The translations under genes were made by a program, and so were the position numbers. Positions 25,237 through 32,546 of a DNA stretch of 32,546 bases are shown piece after piece (positions within the stretch are counted from its first letter, which is position 1; every line of letters begins with the position of its first letter). Below the pieces are notes generated by a model. It was not told the DNA's origin and ran no database searches. It saw only the letters and a list, made by a program, of their open reading frames with translations. Origin of the DNA: Nitrospira sp. (GTDB taxonomy: Bacteria; Nitrospirota; Nitrospiria; Nitrospirales; Nitrospiraceae). The stretch spans positions 1-32,546 of the forward strand of contig JAHFEW010000049.1 of the NCBI GenBank assembly GCA_023248215.1. The letters run 5' to 3'.

Positions 25237-25446
25237 CTGACTACTACAGTAGCCCCGCTCACTCATGACGAACTTAAAGCTGCCGAAGCCGCGTTCCGTG
25301 CTCTCCCTCTGGACCCCAGGTGGTCACGTAACGCCCAGCAGATCTATCTCAGGATTCTGGCGGTGACCAATGGTCGGGGCATTGTCACGGACATGGAGAT
25401 CCCAACCCTGGCTGTCGGCGCCGAACTCGGATCACAAGTCAAATAG
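25237..25446 (+). CDS. Small protein with apparent CTG start codon
   Basis: A 69-residue frame with clearly protein-like sequence: an N-terminus of TTTVAPLTHDELKAAEAAFRA, then PLDPRWSRNAQQIYLRILAV and TDMEIPTLAVGAEL. AAGGAGG at 25224-25230 sits six bases before CTG 25237. No ATG, GTG or TTG lies in frame between the upstream in-frame stop (25186-25188) and that point, and the first in-frame ATG is far inside. CTG is therefore the best start, read as Met. I do not recognise a family. It follows the AIR-synthase-like gene by 54 bases. A single-base error or mutation turning ATG into CTG would give the same picture. Confidence 0.6.
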   Translation: MTTTVAPLTHDELKAAEAAFRALPLDPRWSRNAQQIYLRILAVTNGRGIVTDMEIPTLAVGAELGSQVK

Positions 25447-25668
25447 TGTTTTTGCGTCGAGGTATGTTGTTGGCTGGTGTTCAAGCCGAAGGGGTATGTA
25501 CCGTCGTGAGTCAAAACCGACCAGCCCTGAAAGCAAAGAGATGGGCCTCTGCCCTTCGGCCGTCCTGATGCGCTTTGCCACAACCTGTCGATTCCTGATC
25601 TGCCCCGATCTGCCTCAATAACCTCGCTAGTCCAAATCCTGCCGCTAATCGTCGCTCTCTCAGAAGTG

Positions 25669-25694
25669 CTTGAGAGTGCTCAGATATCCCATCT
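25669..25694 (+). promoter_or_regulatory. Possible sigma32-like heat-shock promoter
   Basis: CTTGAG (25669-25674), a 12-base spacer, and TCCCATCT (25687-25694) resemble the sigma32 elements CTTGAA and CCCCATNT. The spacer is one or two bases shorter than usual. It lies about 265 bases ahead of clpB, a typical heat-shock gene. No CIRCE or HAIR operator was seen. Confidence 0.25.
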
Positions 25695-25730
25695 GGTGCT
25701 CTCCAGTTATTATCTGGCATCGGGGATGCT

Positions 25731-25779
25731 TGATCATGAGCAAGCCCGTTCAAACGGCGAACGGGGGAGTTCATGATCA
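25731..25779. repeat. 49 bp two-tier palindrome upstream of clpB
   Basis: Outer arms TGATCATGA (25731-25739) and TCATGATCA (25771-25779) and inner arms CCCGTTC (25745-25751) and GAACGGG (25759-25765) are all perfect inverted pairs. Both pairs centre exactly on 25755, with five-base gaps between tiers and a seven-base loop. It could be a regulator-binding site, or an RNA hairpin in the clpB leader. No T-run follows. Confidence 0.75.
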
Positions 25780-25959
25780 GAGGACAATAGAGCTCACGGC
25801 GTCTGAAGCCGCCGTTACACAGGTGTGTGGAAGGGACACAGAAAGGTCACGCAGGCATGAGCATGCGGCGCTGACGTGTCGTGCGATCGAATACAGGATG
25901 GCAGGACCGGATGGATGCGCGCTCTGCATAGAGAAAGCGAGTAGCGTGGGGAGGGATGT

Positions 25960-28563
25960 ATGGATATGAACCGCATGACGCTGAAGCTCCAGGAGGCACT
26001 GCAGGCCGCCTCAGCCCACGCGATGCGCCGAAGCCATCAAGGCATTGATATCGAACACCTGCTGCTGGCGCTGATGGAACAGGAAACAGGTCTGACCGGT
26101 CCGTTGTTTGAACAAGCGGGTGTCTCTCCGGCCGCGGTGCAGAAGGCCGCCGAGGCGGCCTTGGAGAAGATTCCACAGGTCCAGGGGTCGGGATCAGCGC
26201 CTGGACAGATCTATGTGACCCAGCGCTTGTCGCACGTGCTGACCCAGGCCGAACAGGAGATGCGAGGACTGCACGATGAGTACGTGAGCGTTGAGCATGT
26301 CCTTCTCGCGATGGTGGTCAAAGGGGGCATTCTGAGACAGCTCGGATTAACCCGTGATCGGCTGTTATCGGCGCTTCAACAAGTACGGGGGAATCAACGA
26401 GTGACAAGTCAAGACCCCGAAAGCACCTATCAAGCGCTTGAGAAGTACGGTCGTGACCTCACCAGACTCGCCGGGCAGGGCAAACTGGACCCGGTTATCG
26501 GACGGGACGAGGAAATCAGGCGGGTGATTCAGATTTTGTCCCGCCGGACCAAAAACAATCCGGTGCTCATCGGTGAGCCAGGCGTAGGAAAGACGGCGAT
26601 CGTGGAGGGATTAGCCCAGCGAATTGTCAAAGGAGATGTGCCCGAAGGCCTGAAGCGCAAACGCGTTATCGTGCTGGACATGGGAGCCTTGATCGCCGGA
26701 GCCAAGTATCGGGGTGAATTCGAGGAGCGTCTCAAGGCGGTCCTCAAGGAAGTGCAGGCGGGACATGGAAAGATTTTGATGTTCATCGATGAGTTGCACA
26801 CAGTCGTTGGGGCGGGTGCGGCCGAAGGAGCGATGGATGCGGCCAACATGCTCAAGCCCATGCTGGCCCGCGGCGAACTGCACATGATTGGGGCGACCAC
26901 ACTCGATGAGTACCGCAAGCATATTGAAAAGGATGCTGCGCTCGAACGTCGGTTTCAGCCGGTCCTCATCGGTGAACCGACGGTTGAGGACACGATCTCG
27001 ATCCTACGAGGACTCAAAGAACGATACGAAATCCACCACGGTGTGCGTATCAAGGATGCCGCACTGATCGCCGCCGCCAAACTCTCGCACCGATACATCG
27101 CGGACCGCTTCTTGCCGGACAAGGCCATTGATCTGGTGGATGAGGGAGCCGCTCGCCTCCGGACTGAGATTGACAGTCTCCCGGCAGAGCTGGATGAGAT
27201 CTCGCGGAAGGTCCTGCAGCTGGAGATTGAGCGCGAAGCCCTCCGCAAGGAAAGCGACCCCGCCAGCCGCACACGATTAACGGCGCTAGAAGAGGAGTTG
27301 GCGGAAAAGGTACGCGATCGGGATGTGCTGAAGACCCACTGGGAAACCGAGAAACTGTCTGTCGGTCGTCTGCATAAGCTTCGCCAACAGATCGAAGCCA
27401 TGAAACAGGAGATGGAACGGGCCGAGCGGGCCTACGACCTGAATCGGGTCGCGGAGTTGCGGTATGGCGAATTGCCCAAGTTGGAGCGGCAACTCGCCGC
27501 AGAGGAACAGCACCTGGTGAAGAAGCAAAACGGGCATCGGTTGCTGAAAGAGGAAGTGGATGAAGATGACATCGCGGAGGTCGTCAGCCGCTGGACGGGC
27601 ATTCCCGTGGCTCGTTTGGTGCAAGGTGAGATGGAGAAACTGCTGCATCTGCAGGACCTCTTGCACAAGCGTGTGGTCGGTCAGGAAGAGGCGGTTCGGG
27701 CCGTGGCCGATGCTGTGATACGCGCTCGGGCTGGAATCAAGGATCCCTCCCGGCCGATCGGCTCGTTCCTGTTCCTGGGGCCAACCGGCGTGGGGAAAAC
27801 AGAACTCGCGCGCGCCTTGGCTGCAACACTCTTCGATGATGAAGCGAATCTCATTCGCATCGATATGTCGGAATATATGGAGAAACACACGGTCGCTCGG
27901 CTTATCGGCGCTCCACCCGGTTATGTGGGGTACGAGGAAGGCGGTCAGCTCACGGAGGCGGTCCGGCGTCGTCCGTTTTCCGTGATTCTGTTCGATGAAA
28001 TCGAAAAGGCACACCATGACGTGTTTAATGTATTGCTTCAAGTGATGGATGACGGCCGCCTCACCGATTCGCATGGTCGCACCGTGGACTTTAAGAATAC
28101 GGTGCTGATCATGACCTCGAATATCGGAAGTCAGGACATCCTGGAGGCCCAGCAGCGACAGATGCCTTACGAAGAGATGAAGCAGGTGGCCGTGACCGAC
28201 CTCCACCGGCACTTCCGGCCGGAGTTTTTGAACCGCGTTGACGAGACGGTCGTATTTCATCCGCTCTCCACGGCGCAGTTGGTTACCATTGTGGATATTC
28301 AGCTGACTCGTCTGAAGGAGCGTCTGGTCGAGCGGAGGATGGCTCTTGAACTCACGGCGCAGGCGAAGGCTGATCTCGCTCAACGTGGCTATGATCCCGT
28401 GTACGGCGCGCGTCCACTCAAGCGATTGATCCAGCAGGATCTTGAAACACCGATCGCCTATGCGCTCGTGAAAGGGGAGCTACGAGACGGCGATACGACT
28501 CATGTGGAACTCAAAGACGGGAAAATCGTTGTGATTCCGACAATCCGGGCCCAAGTCGCGTAA
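25960..28563 (+). CDS. clpB: ATP-dependent disaggregase ClpB
   Basis: ClpB extracts polypeptides from aggregates together with DnaK in the cytoplasm. The 867 residues are full length. In order: Clp N-domain repeats (1-150), first AAA+ module with Walker A GEPGVGKT (205-212) and ILMFIDELH, coiled-coil middle domain (about 400-525), second AAA+ module with Walker A GPTGVGKT (607-614) and [10 protein letters not shown], sensor NIGSQDI, and a D2-small domain with [15 protein letters not shown]. The coiled-coil middle domain and lack of a ClpP-binding IGF loop mark it as ClpB rather than ClpA/C. ATG 25960 is preceded by GGAGGG (25950-25955). It starts a second transcription unit of the stress locus. 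Confidence 0.98.
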   Translation: MDMNRMTLKLQEALQAASAHAMRRSHQGIDIEHLLLALMEQETGLTGPLFEQAGVSPAAVQKAAEAALEKIPQVQGSGSAPGQIYVTQRLSHVLTQAEQEMRGLHDEYVSVEHVLLAMVVKGGILRQLGLTRDRLLSALQQVRGNQRVTSQDPESTYQALEKYGRDLTRLAGQGKLDPVIGRDEEIRRVIQILSRRTKNNPVLIGEPGVGKTAIVEGLAQRIVKGDVPEGLKRKRVIVLDMGALIAGAKYRGEFEERLKAVLKEVQAGHGKILMFIDELHTVVGAGAAEGAMDAANMLKPMLARGELHMIGATTLDEYRKHIEKDAALERRFQPVLIGEPTVEDTISILRGLKERYEIHHGVRIKDAALIAAAKLSHRYIADRFLPDKAIDLVDEGAARLRTEIDSLPAELDEISRKVLQLEIEREALRKESDPASRTRLTALEEELAEKVRDRDVLKTHWETEKLSVGRLHKLRQQIEAMKQEMERAERAYDLNRVAELRYGELPKLERQLAAEEQHLVKKQNGHRLLKEEVDEDDIAEVVSRWTGIPVARLVQGEMEKLLHLQDLLHKRVVGQEEAVRAVADAVIRARAGIKDPSRPIGSFLFLGPTGVGKTELARALAATLFDDEANLIRIDMSEYMEKHTVARLIGAPPGYVGYEEGGQLTEAVRRRPFSVILFDEIEKAHHDVFNVLLQVMDDGRLTDSHGRTVDFKNTVLIMTSNIGSQDILEAQQRQMPYEEMKQVAVTDLHRHFRPEFLNRVDETVVFHPLSTAQLVTIVDIQLTRLKERLVERRMALELTAQAKADLAQRGYDPVYGARPLKRLIQQDLETPIAYALVKGELRDGDTTHVELKDGKIVVIPTIRAQVA

Positions 28564-28781
28564 AGGAAGCGTGGTGGGACTGTCTCCCCCTACGATACGT
28601 ACCAGGGATTATTCCACGGGAGTGCGAAAACCAGAATCTCCGACTTCGTACCGGAAACATTGGCCTATAACGCGTGCGTTGCAAGGCACATCGTTTGCGA
28701 TGTCCTCCTTCAGGCGAGGTGAACAACTCGACATTCAATCAGAGCACTCTCTGAACTACGTGCCACATTGTGAGGTGACCT

Positions 28782-31199
28782 ATGGCATCGGTTACACAAG
28801 GCCTATCCTCGATCCGTTGGTTCGAAGAAATCGGCATTGAGGACATCCCGCTCGTCGGAGGGAAGAATGCCTCGCTGGGAGACATGTATCGCGAGTTGGC
28901 GTCAAAAGGAGTGAAGGTGCCGAACGGTTTTGCCATTACCGCGGACGCCTATCGCGGGTTTCTCCGTGCGACCAAGCTGGATCAGAAAATCCAAGAAATT
29001 CTTCAAAGCCTGAATACGCAGGATCTCGGAAATTTGCGGCAGCGAGGTCGGCACGTGCGGGAAGCGATTTTGGCAGCGACTCTCCCGGCGCACCTCCAAC
29101 AGGCGATCACCGAAGCCTACGATCGGCTCAGCGACGGCAGTCACGATCTTGTGGACGTGGCGGTCCGGAGCAGTGCGACGGCCGAAGATCTCCCAGATGC
29201 GAGCTTCGCCGGCCAGCAGGAGACCTACCTCAATGTCCAAGGACATCAGGCCCTGTTGGACGCGTGCAAACGATGCTTTGCTTCGTTGTTTACCGATCGC
29301 GCCATTTCGTACCGAGTGGACAAGAGATTCGACCATCTGAAGATCGCCTTGTCGATCGGCGTCCAGCGCATGGTGCGCTCTGATTTGGCGACGTCAGGCG
29401 TGATGTTTTCCATCGATACCGAAACGGGATTCAAGGATGCCGTCTTGATCAACGCATCCTATGGATTGGGGGAAAATGTCGTCCAGGGTGCGGTGAATCC
29501 GGACGAGTACTACGTGTTCAAGCCGACGCTGAACAAAGGCTTCCGTCCGATTCTGCAGAAGATGATGGGAAGCAAGGAGTTCAAGCTCATCTATGATGTG
29601 GGAGGCGGCAAGATGGTCAAGAACGTCCCGGTGCCTCCGCATGATCGGGCTCGGTTTGCCATGAGTGATGACGACATTCTCACGCTCGCGCGGTGGGCCT
29701 GCCTGATTGAGGACCACTATAGCGCGAAGAAAGGCCGGCCGAGTCCTATGGACATGGAGTGGGCCAAGGATGGACACACCGGCGACCTCTTCATCCTTCA
29801 GGCGCGACCGGAAACCGTGCAATCGCAGAAAGACCGTCACACGATGGAGACCTACCGCCTGACCGAACGGGGGCGAGTACTGGTAAAGGGACGAAGTGTC
29901 GGGGAGAAGATTGCGTCTGGTCCCGTCCGGGTGATCAAGAGCGCCCAGTACCTCCAGCAGTTCAAGGAGGGCGAAGTGTTGGTCACCGACAAGACCGATC
30001 CGGACTGGGAGCCCATCATGAAGAAAGCCGCCGCCATTGTCACTAACCGCGGAGGCCGCACCTGTCACGCGGCGATTGTCAGTCGTGAGCTGGATTTGCC
30101 CGCCGTAGTGGGGACCGAGCACGGCACGGAGGCCTTGCAGGATGGTCAAATTGTCACCGTGTCAGCGGCCGAGGGGGATGTCGGGGTCGTGTATGAAGGA
30201 CAGCTGTCCTTTGAGGTCAAACGTATCAACCTGAAGGGGCTGCAACGTCCCAGGACGAAGATCATGATGAACCTCGGGAACCCGGAGGAAGCCTTCGGCC
30301 TGTCGTCTATCCCCAACGATGGCGTAGGCCTCGCCCGGGAAGAGTTCATCATCAGCACCTATATCAAGATCCATCCCCTGGCATTGCTGGACTTCGACCG
30401 TCTCGATGACCCTGAAGTGAAGTCGGAGATCGCGCGCCTGACGGCCGGGTATGCCGACAAGCCGCAGTTCTTTGTCGAGAAACTGGCGCAAGGGGTTGCG
30501 ATGATTGCCGCCGCCTTCTATCCGAACGATGTCATCGTGCGGCTCAGCGACTTCAAATCGAATGAGTACGCGAACCTAATCGGCGGCAAACAATATGAAC
30601 CGACCGAGGAGAACCCCATGCTGGGCTTTCGCGGTGCGTCGCGCTATTACGACCCGCGCTACCGGGCCGGCTTTGCATTGGAGTGCCGAGCCATGAAGCG
30701 GGTGCGAGATGACATGGGATTGACCAACGTGAAGCTCATGATTCCGTTTTGCCGGACGGTGGAGGAGGCGAAGCTGGTCCAGGCGGAGATGGCGAAACAG
30801 GGCCTCACGCGAGGCGAGAACGGTCTTGAGGTTTACGTGATGTGCGAAATCCCCAGCAACGTCATTCTGGCCGAGCAGTTTGCCGAGGTGTTCGACGGCT
30901 TTTCCATCGGCTCGAATGACCTGACACAACTGATCCTGGGGGTGGATCGGGATTCGGAAATCGTCGCGCATCTCTTTGATGAACGGAATCAGGCGGTGCA
31001 GTCGATGATTGCCACGGTTATCAAGGTGGCCAAGGCGAACAAGAAAAAGATCGGGATCTGCGGGCAGGCGCCCAGTGACTATCCGGAATTCGCCAAGTTC
31101 CTGGTGGAGCAGGGTATCGACAGCATCTCGCTCAACCCTGATGCGGTGATGAAAACTACCGCGCTGGTCCTTGAGACGGAACAGGCAACGCGGAGATAG
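28782..31199 (+). CDS. ppsA: Phosphoenolpyruvate synthase
   Basis: It converts pyruvate, ATP and water to phosphoenolpyruvate, AMP and phosphate. The 805 residues contain the ATP-grasp N-domain (GGKNASLGDMYREL, VAVRSSATAEDLPDASFAGQ), the swivelling phosphohistidine domain with catalytic His429 in GGRTCHAAIVSRELDLPAV, and the PEP/pyruvate barrel with FSIGSNDLTQL and catalytic Cys760 (GICGQAPSD). These are all the key residues of PpsA. The layout differs from pyruvate phosphate dikinase, which is longer. ATG 28782 has GAGGTG four bases ahead. It follows clpB by 218 bases, the same pairing of a chaperone and PEP synthase seen in stress clusters of other bacteria (from memory). Confidence 0.97.
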   Translation: MASVTQGLSSIRWFEEIGIEDIPLVGGKNASLGDMYRELASKGVKVPNGFAITADAYRGFLRATKLDQKIQEILQSLNTQDLGNLRQRGRHVREAILAATLPAHLQQAITEAYDRLSDGSHDLVDVAVRSSATAEDLPDASFAGQQETYLNVQGHQALLDACKRCFASLFTDRAISYRVDKRFDHLKIALSIGVQRMVRSDLATSGVMFSIDTETGFKDAVLINASYGLGENVVQGAVNPDEYYVFKPTLNKGFRPILQKMMGSKEFKLIYDVGGGKMVKNVPVPPHDRARFAMSDDDILTLARWACLIEDHYSAKKGRPSPMDMEWAKDGHTGDLFILQARPETVQSQKDRHTMETYRLTERGRVLVKGRSVGEKIASGPVRVIKSAQYLQQFKEGEVLVTDKTDPDWEPIMKKAAAIVTNRGGRTCHAAIVSRELDLPAVVGTEHGTEALQDGQIVTVSAAEGDVGVVYEGQLSFEVKRINLKGLQRPRTKIMMNLGNPEEAFGLSSIPNDGVGLAREEFIISTYIKIHPLALLDFDRLDDPEVKSEIARLTAGYADKPQFFVEKLAQGVAMIAAAFYPNDVIVRLSDFKSNEYANLIGGKQYEPTEENPMLGFRGASRYYDPRYRAGFALECRAMKRVRDDMGLTNVKLMIPFCRTVEEAKLVQAEMAKQGLTRGENGLEVYVMCEIPSNVILAEQFAEVFDGFSIGSNDLTQLILGVDRDSEIVAHLFDERNQAVQSMIATVIKVAKANKKKIGICGQAPSDYPEFAKFLVEQGIDSISLNPDAVMKTTALVLETEQATRR

Positions 31200-31203
31200 C
31201 CGA

Positions 31204-31410
31204 GTGGGTGAACCGTGGCGCGAGATGCGCAACGGCGAAGTTCACCTGGTTCCTTCAGGGAGTGGGTGGCGCTTGTTGATGGCAGGTCCGTGGGAAACGC
31301 TCACGAGTCATGACGAGGTGGACGCAGCTTTATTGGGCATCCATCATGCTCATAGATCTTCTCGAAGGAGTACGTTGTTGAGAAACCCGCCGAGATCGGG
31401 ATTGGCGTAG
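31204..31410 (+). CDS. Possible small DUF2188-like protein
   Basis: A 68-residue frame from GTG 31204, four bases after the ppsA stop, with GGAG at 31192-31195. The part MRNGEVHLVPSGSGWRLLM followed by SHDEVDAALLGIHHAH resembles the short 'VHV.P...GW.V' proteins grouped as DUF2188. The last ~20 residues overlap, tail to tail, the end of the minus-strand gene and are Arg/Ser-rich, so the true protein may have lost its natural end. ATG 31225 is another start. Confidence 0.45.
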   Translation: MGEPWREMRNGEVHLVPSGSGWRLLMAGPWETLTSHDEVDAALLGIHHAHRSSRRSTLLRNPPRSGLA

Positions 31411-31664
31411 ACCCCAAAGGCATCCGCGACGATCCCTCGCGTGCCGTCTTTACTCTCGATGGCATAGACGATGGACATGTCCTCTGGATCGCTGGCTCCT
31501 TCGAACCGATAGTGTTCCACGATGGTCAGTTCGTCCGCCATAAAGGTCTTCTCGCTGTCGACGTCTCGGAACTCCTGATCGAGAAACTCGAAATTCGCTG
31601 TGAATCCTCTCTTCCTTAATTCCTGAATGGCTTCGGTCATATTCATGTAGGATGTGACGCTCAT
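31350..31664 (-). CDS. Small protein of the family often annotated 'phosphoribosylpyrophosphate synthetase'
   Basis: A 104-residue protein. ATG (31662-31664) is chosen because GGGAGGT lies five bases upstream on the minus strand; the longer frame to 31718 lacks that support. Landmarks are MTEAIQELRKRGFTANFEF, IVEHYRFEGASDPEDMSIVY and AIESKDGTRGIVADAFGVY. I recall the same layout in ~100-residue proteins from many Bacteroidetes and Nitrospirota labelled 'phosphoribosylpyrophosphate synthetase'. It has none of the PRPP-synthetase motifs and is far too short, so that label is probably a propagated error. Function is unknown. It converges on the ppsA unit. Confidence 0.8.
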   Translation of the reverse strand: MSVTSYMNMTEAIQELRKRGFTANFEFLDQEFRDVDSEKTFMADELTIVEHYRFEGASDPEDMSIVYAIESKDGTRGIVADAFGVYANPDLGGFLNNVLLREDL

Positions 31665-31822
31665 GGTGGACCTCCCGCTTTCGAAGCAGCTGGCATCCTT
31701 CTCCTCTGAGAATCTCAACGGTACTCGTCTGCCTCAATGCAGGGAGACCAGTCTAAGGCCGTTCTCCCCGCATGAGGCTGTGCACTGCGTCGAAGAGTCA
31801 ACTGACAGGATACGAGCCGACC

Positions 31823-32329
31823 TTATTGGCCCCAATGGATGTCCACCATGACGTTATCCGCGTCTAGCTCAATGGTGACCGGCGTGCCTTCCTGCAACGT
31901 GGAGAGTTTGCTTCCTGCCAGTGGATCCACGTCAAAACTTGTCGGCCCTTCGGGGGTCGAAAGCTGAATGGCGCCCCAAAAAGGATCCGTATAGTTGAGC
32001 CGGCCTGCAATAAAGTGATGCTCAGGAAAGAACTGGTCTGTCCGTGAGACATCCATCAGGACGTTTCCCGAATCCACGAGCATATTCACGGTTTCTCCGA
32101 CCTTGGCGTCATAGAGCCCGACACGCTCCGCCTTCGTGGGGCTGATCACGCGCGCCTGCAAGCTGGTGTCGGTCTTGACGAAGAGCATGCCGGATTCGAT
32201 CTTGGTGATCACCCCGCTGAAGCCGTAATGCGCGCTCTGCACAAAGAGCGTCGGCTGCTCAGCACCAGCTGGGGCAACAACCAGCACCATCATCGCTACC
32301 ATCAGAAAGAGGGAAAATAGAGGCCTCAT
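31823..32329 (-). CDS. Exported protein of unknown function
   Basis: A 168-residue protein from ATG (32327-32329), with AAGGAAGGTG about six bases upstream on the minus strand. The signal peptide is clear: MRPLFSLFLMVAMMVLVV followed by APAGAEQ, cleaved after an A-x-A site. The mature part is beta-rich with short repeated strands: SGVITKIESGMLFVKTD, VGETVNMLVDSGNVLMDV and VTIELDADNVMVDIHWG. The two related segments ('G..V.....D..NV..D') suggest a small-barrel duplication. No family can be named with confidence. It should act in the periplasm. It is separated from the preceding minus-strand gene by 158 bases. Confidence 0.78.
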   Translation of the reverse strand: MRPLFSLFLMVAMMVLVVAPAGAEQPTLFVQSAHYGFSGVITKIESGMLFVKTDTSLQARVISPTKAERVGLYDAKVGETVNMLVDSGNVLMDVSRTDQFFPEHHFIAGRLNYTDPFWGAIQLSTPEGPTSFDVDPLAGSKLSTLQEGTPVTIELDADNVMVDIHWGQ

Positions 32330-32384
32330 AGGGTTCACCTTCCTTTCACGCAGCCATTGGAGAACAATCACTGAATCACAGGAA

Positions 32385-32413
32385 ACTATAGACAGCTTGA
32401 TGCCCCCTGACCA
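32385..32413 (-). promoter_or_regulatory. Possible sigma70-type promoter of the exported-protein gene
   Basis: On the minus strand TGGTCA (32408-32413) and TATAGT (32385-32390) are 17 bases apart. They match the consensus hexamers at four and five of six positions. The start point would be about 50 bases before the gene's ATG. Confidence 0.35.
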
Positions 32414-32536
32414 TCACCCGAAGGATTGATTTTGCTGGTGACCGGCCAATTTCCATCGACGCCAAAGTTCCGCTTTCTGCGCGGCAGCAAGCTCGGCCGC
32501 TTCGTATATGCCATCACGATCAGCCTCCACCTTCAC
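32414..32536 (-). CDS. Possible 40-residue protein at the window edge
   Basis: The minus-strand frame runs from GTG (32534-32536) to TGA (32414-32416). It reads KVEADRDGIYEAAELAAAQ and ends KLAGHQQNQSFG, a plausible amphipathic helix. An in-frame stop lies just upstream (32543-32545). The ribosome binding region is at the very edge and shows nothing convincing. No family recognised. Confidence 0.3.
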   Translation of the reverse strand: MKVEADRDGIYEAAELAAAQKAELWRRWKLAGHQQNQSFG

Positions 32537-32546
32537 CGCATACTAG

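Larger units (their letters stand above)
25447..25959. other. Intergenic region upstream of clpB
   Basis: Some 513 bases with no convincing gene. It holds a possible heat-shock-type promoter (25669-25694) and a two-tier palindrome (25731-25779), both listed. Minus-strand open frames at 25344-25583 and 25511-25774 have no ribosome binding site or known motif. Confidence 0.5.

Noticed and set aside
25661-25685. CIRCE element upstream of clpB
   Set aside because: AGTGCT occurs twice as a direct repeat; the CIRCE inverted arrangement with a nine-base gap is absent.
25344-25774. Minus-strand frames before clpB as transposase remnants
   Set aside because: They overlap the CTG-start gene or the palindrome and show no transposase motif.

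Overview
The window reads as a moderately GC-rich chromosome of a Nitrospira-like bacterium (phylum Nitrospirota). The basis is the protein families present, a secretin carrying a cohesin domain, and a long palindromic intergenic repeat of a kind I recall from Nitrospira genomes. The assignment is from memory and unverified. No rRNA, CRISPR array or complete tRNA was found.

Layout. (1) 1-245: C-terminal end of a nucleotide-sugar dehydrogenase. (2) 514-11194: a compact, mostly overlapping operon for a type II secretion / type IV pilus-like machine: secretin with cohesin tail, two prepilin-like proteins, a coiled-coil LysM lipoprotein, a GspF/PilC platform, a GspE/PilB ATPase, PilM-, PilN-, PilO- and PilP-like assembly proteins, and a third pseudopilin without the usual Glu5. 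(3) 11195-11525: intergenic region dominated by a ~125 bp imperfect palindrome. (4) 11526-14624: proA followed without a gap by a 594-residue protein of unknown function. (5) 14844-18138: a GspG-type major pseudopilin, a receiver-HDOD regulator and an exported glycoside-hydrolase-like protein. (6) 18139-19239: a gene-poor scar with a decayed IS3-family OrfA fragment and an exact 3' part of tRNA-Phe, the usual footprint of integration at a tRNA gene. (7) 19240-20307: an endonuclease/exonuclease/phosphatase-family lipoprotein. (8) 20940-25446: prs, archease, rtcB, a small zinc-ribbon protein, an AIR-synthase/HypE-like protein, and a small gene that appears to start at CTG behind a perfect Shine-Dalgarno sequence. 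(9) 25960-31410: clpB, ppsA and a small DUF2188-like frame. (10) 31350-32536, minus strand: a small protein of the family often labelled 'phosphoribosylpyrophosphate synthetase', an exported protein of unknown function, and a possible 40-residue frame at the edge.

How the genes may work together. The first half is an envelope machine: secretin in the outer membrane, PilN/O/P-like proteins bridging the periplasm, GspF and GspE at the inner membrane, and several pseudopilins. The cohesin tail and LysM lipoprotein suggest added protein-protein and peptidoglycan contacts. The second half looks like a damage-recovery locus. RtcB with archease reseals broken RNA, ClpB dissolves aggregates, Prs makes PRPP for nucleotide synthesis and PEP synthase makes phosphoenolpyruvate. 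The zinc-ribbon, AIR-synthase-like and CTG-start proteins are the unexplained parts. The tRNA-Phe fragment at its left edge points, if it is an attachment site, to everything rightward lying inside an old genomic island.
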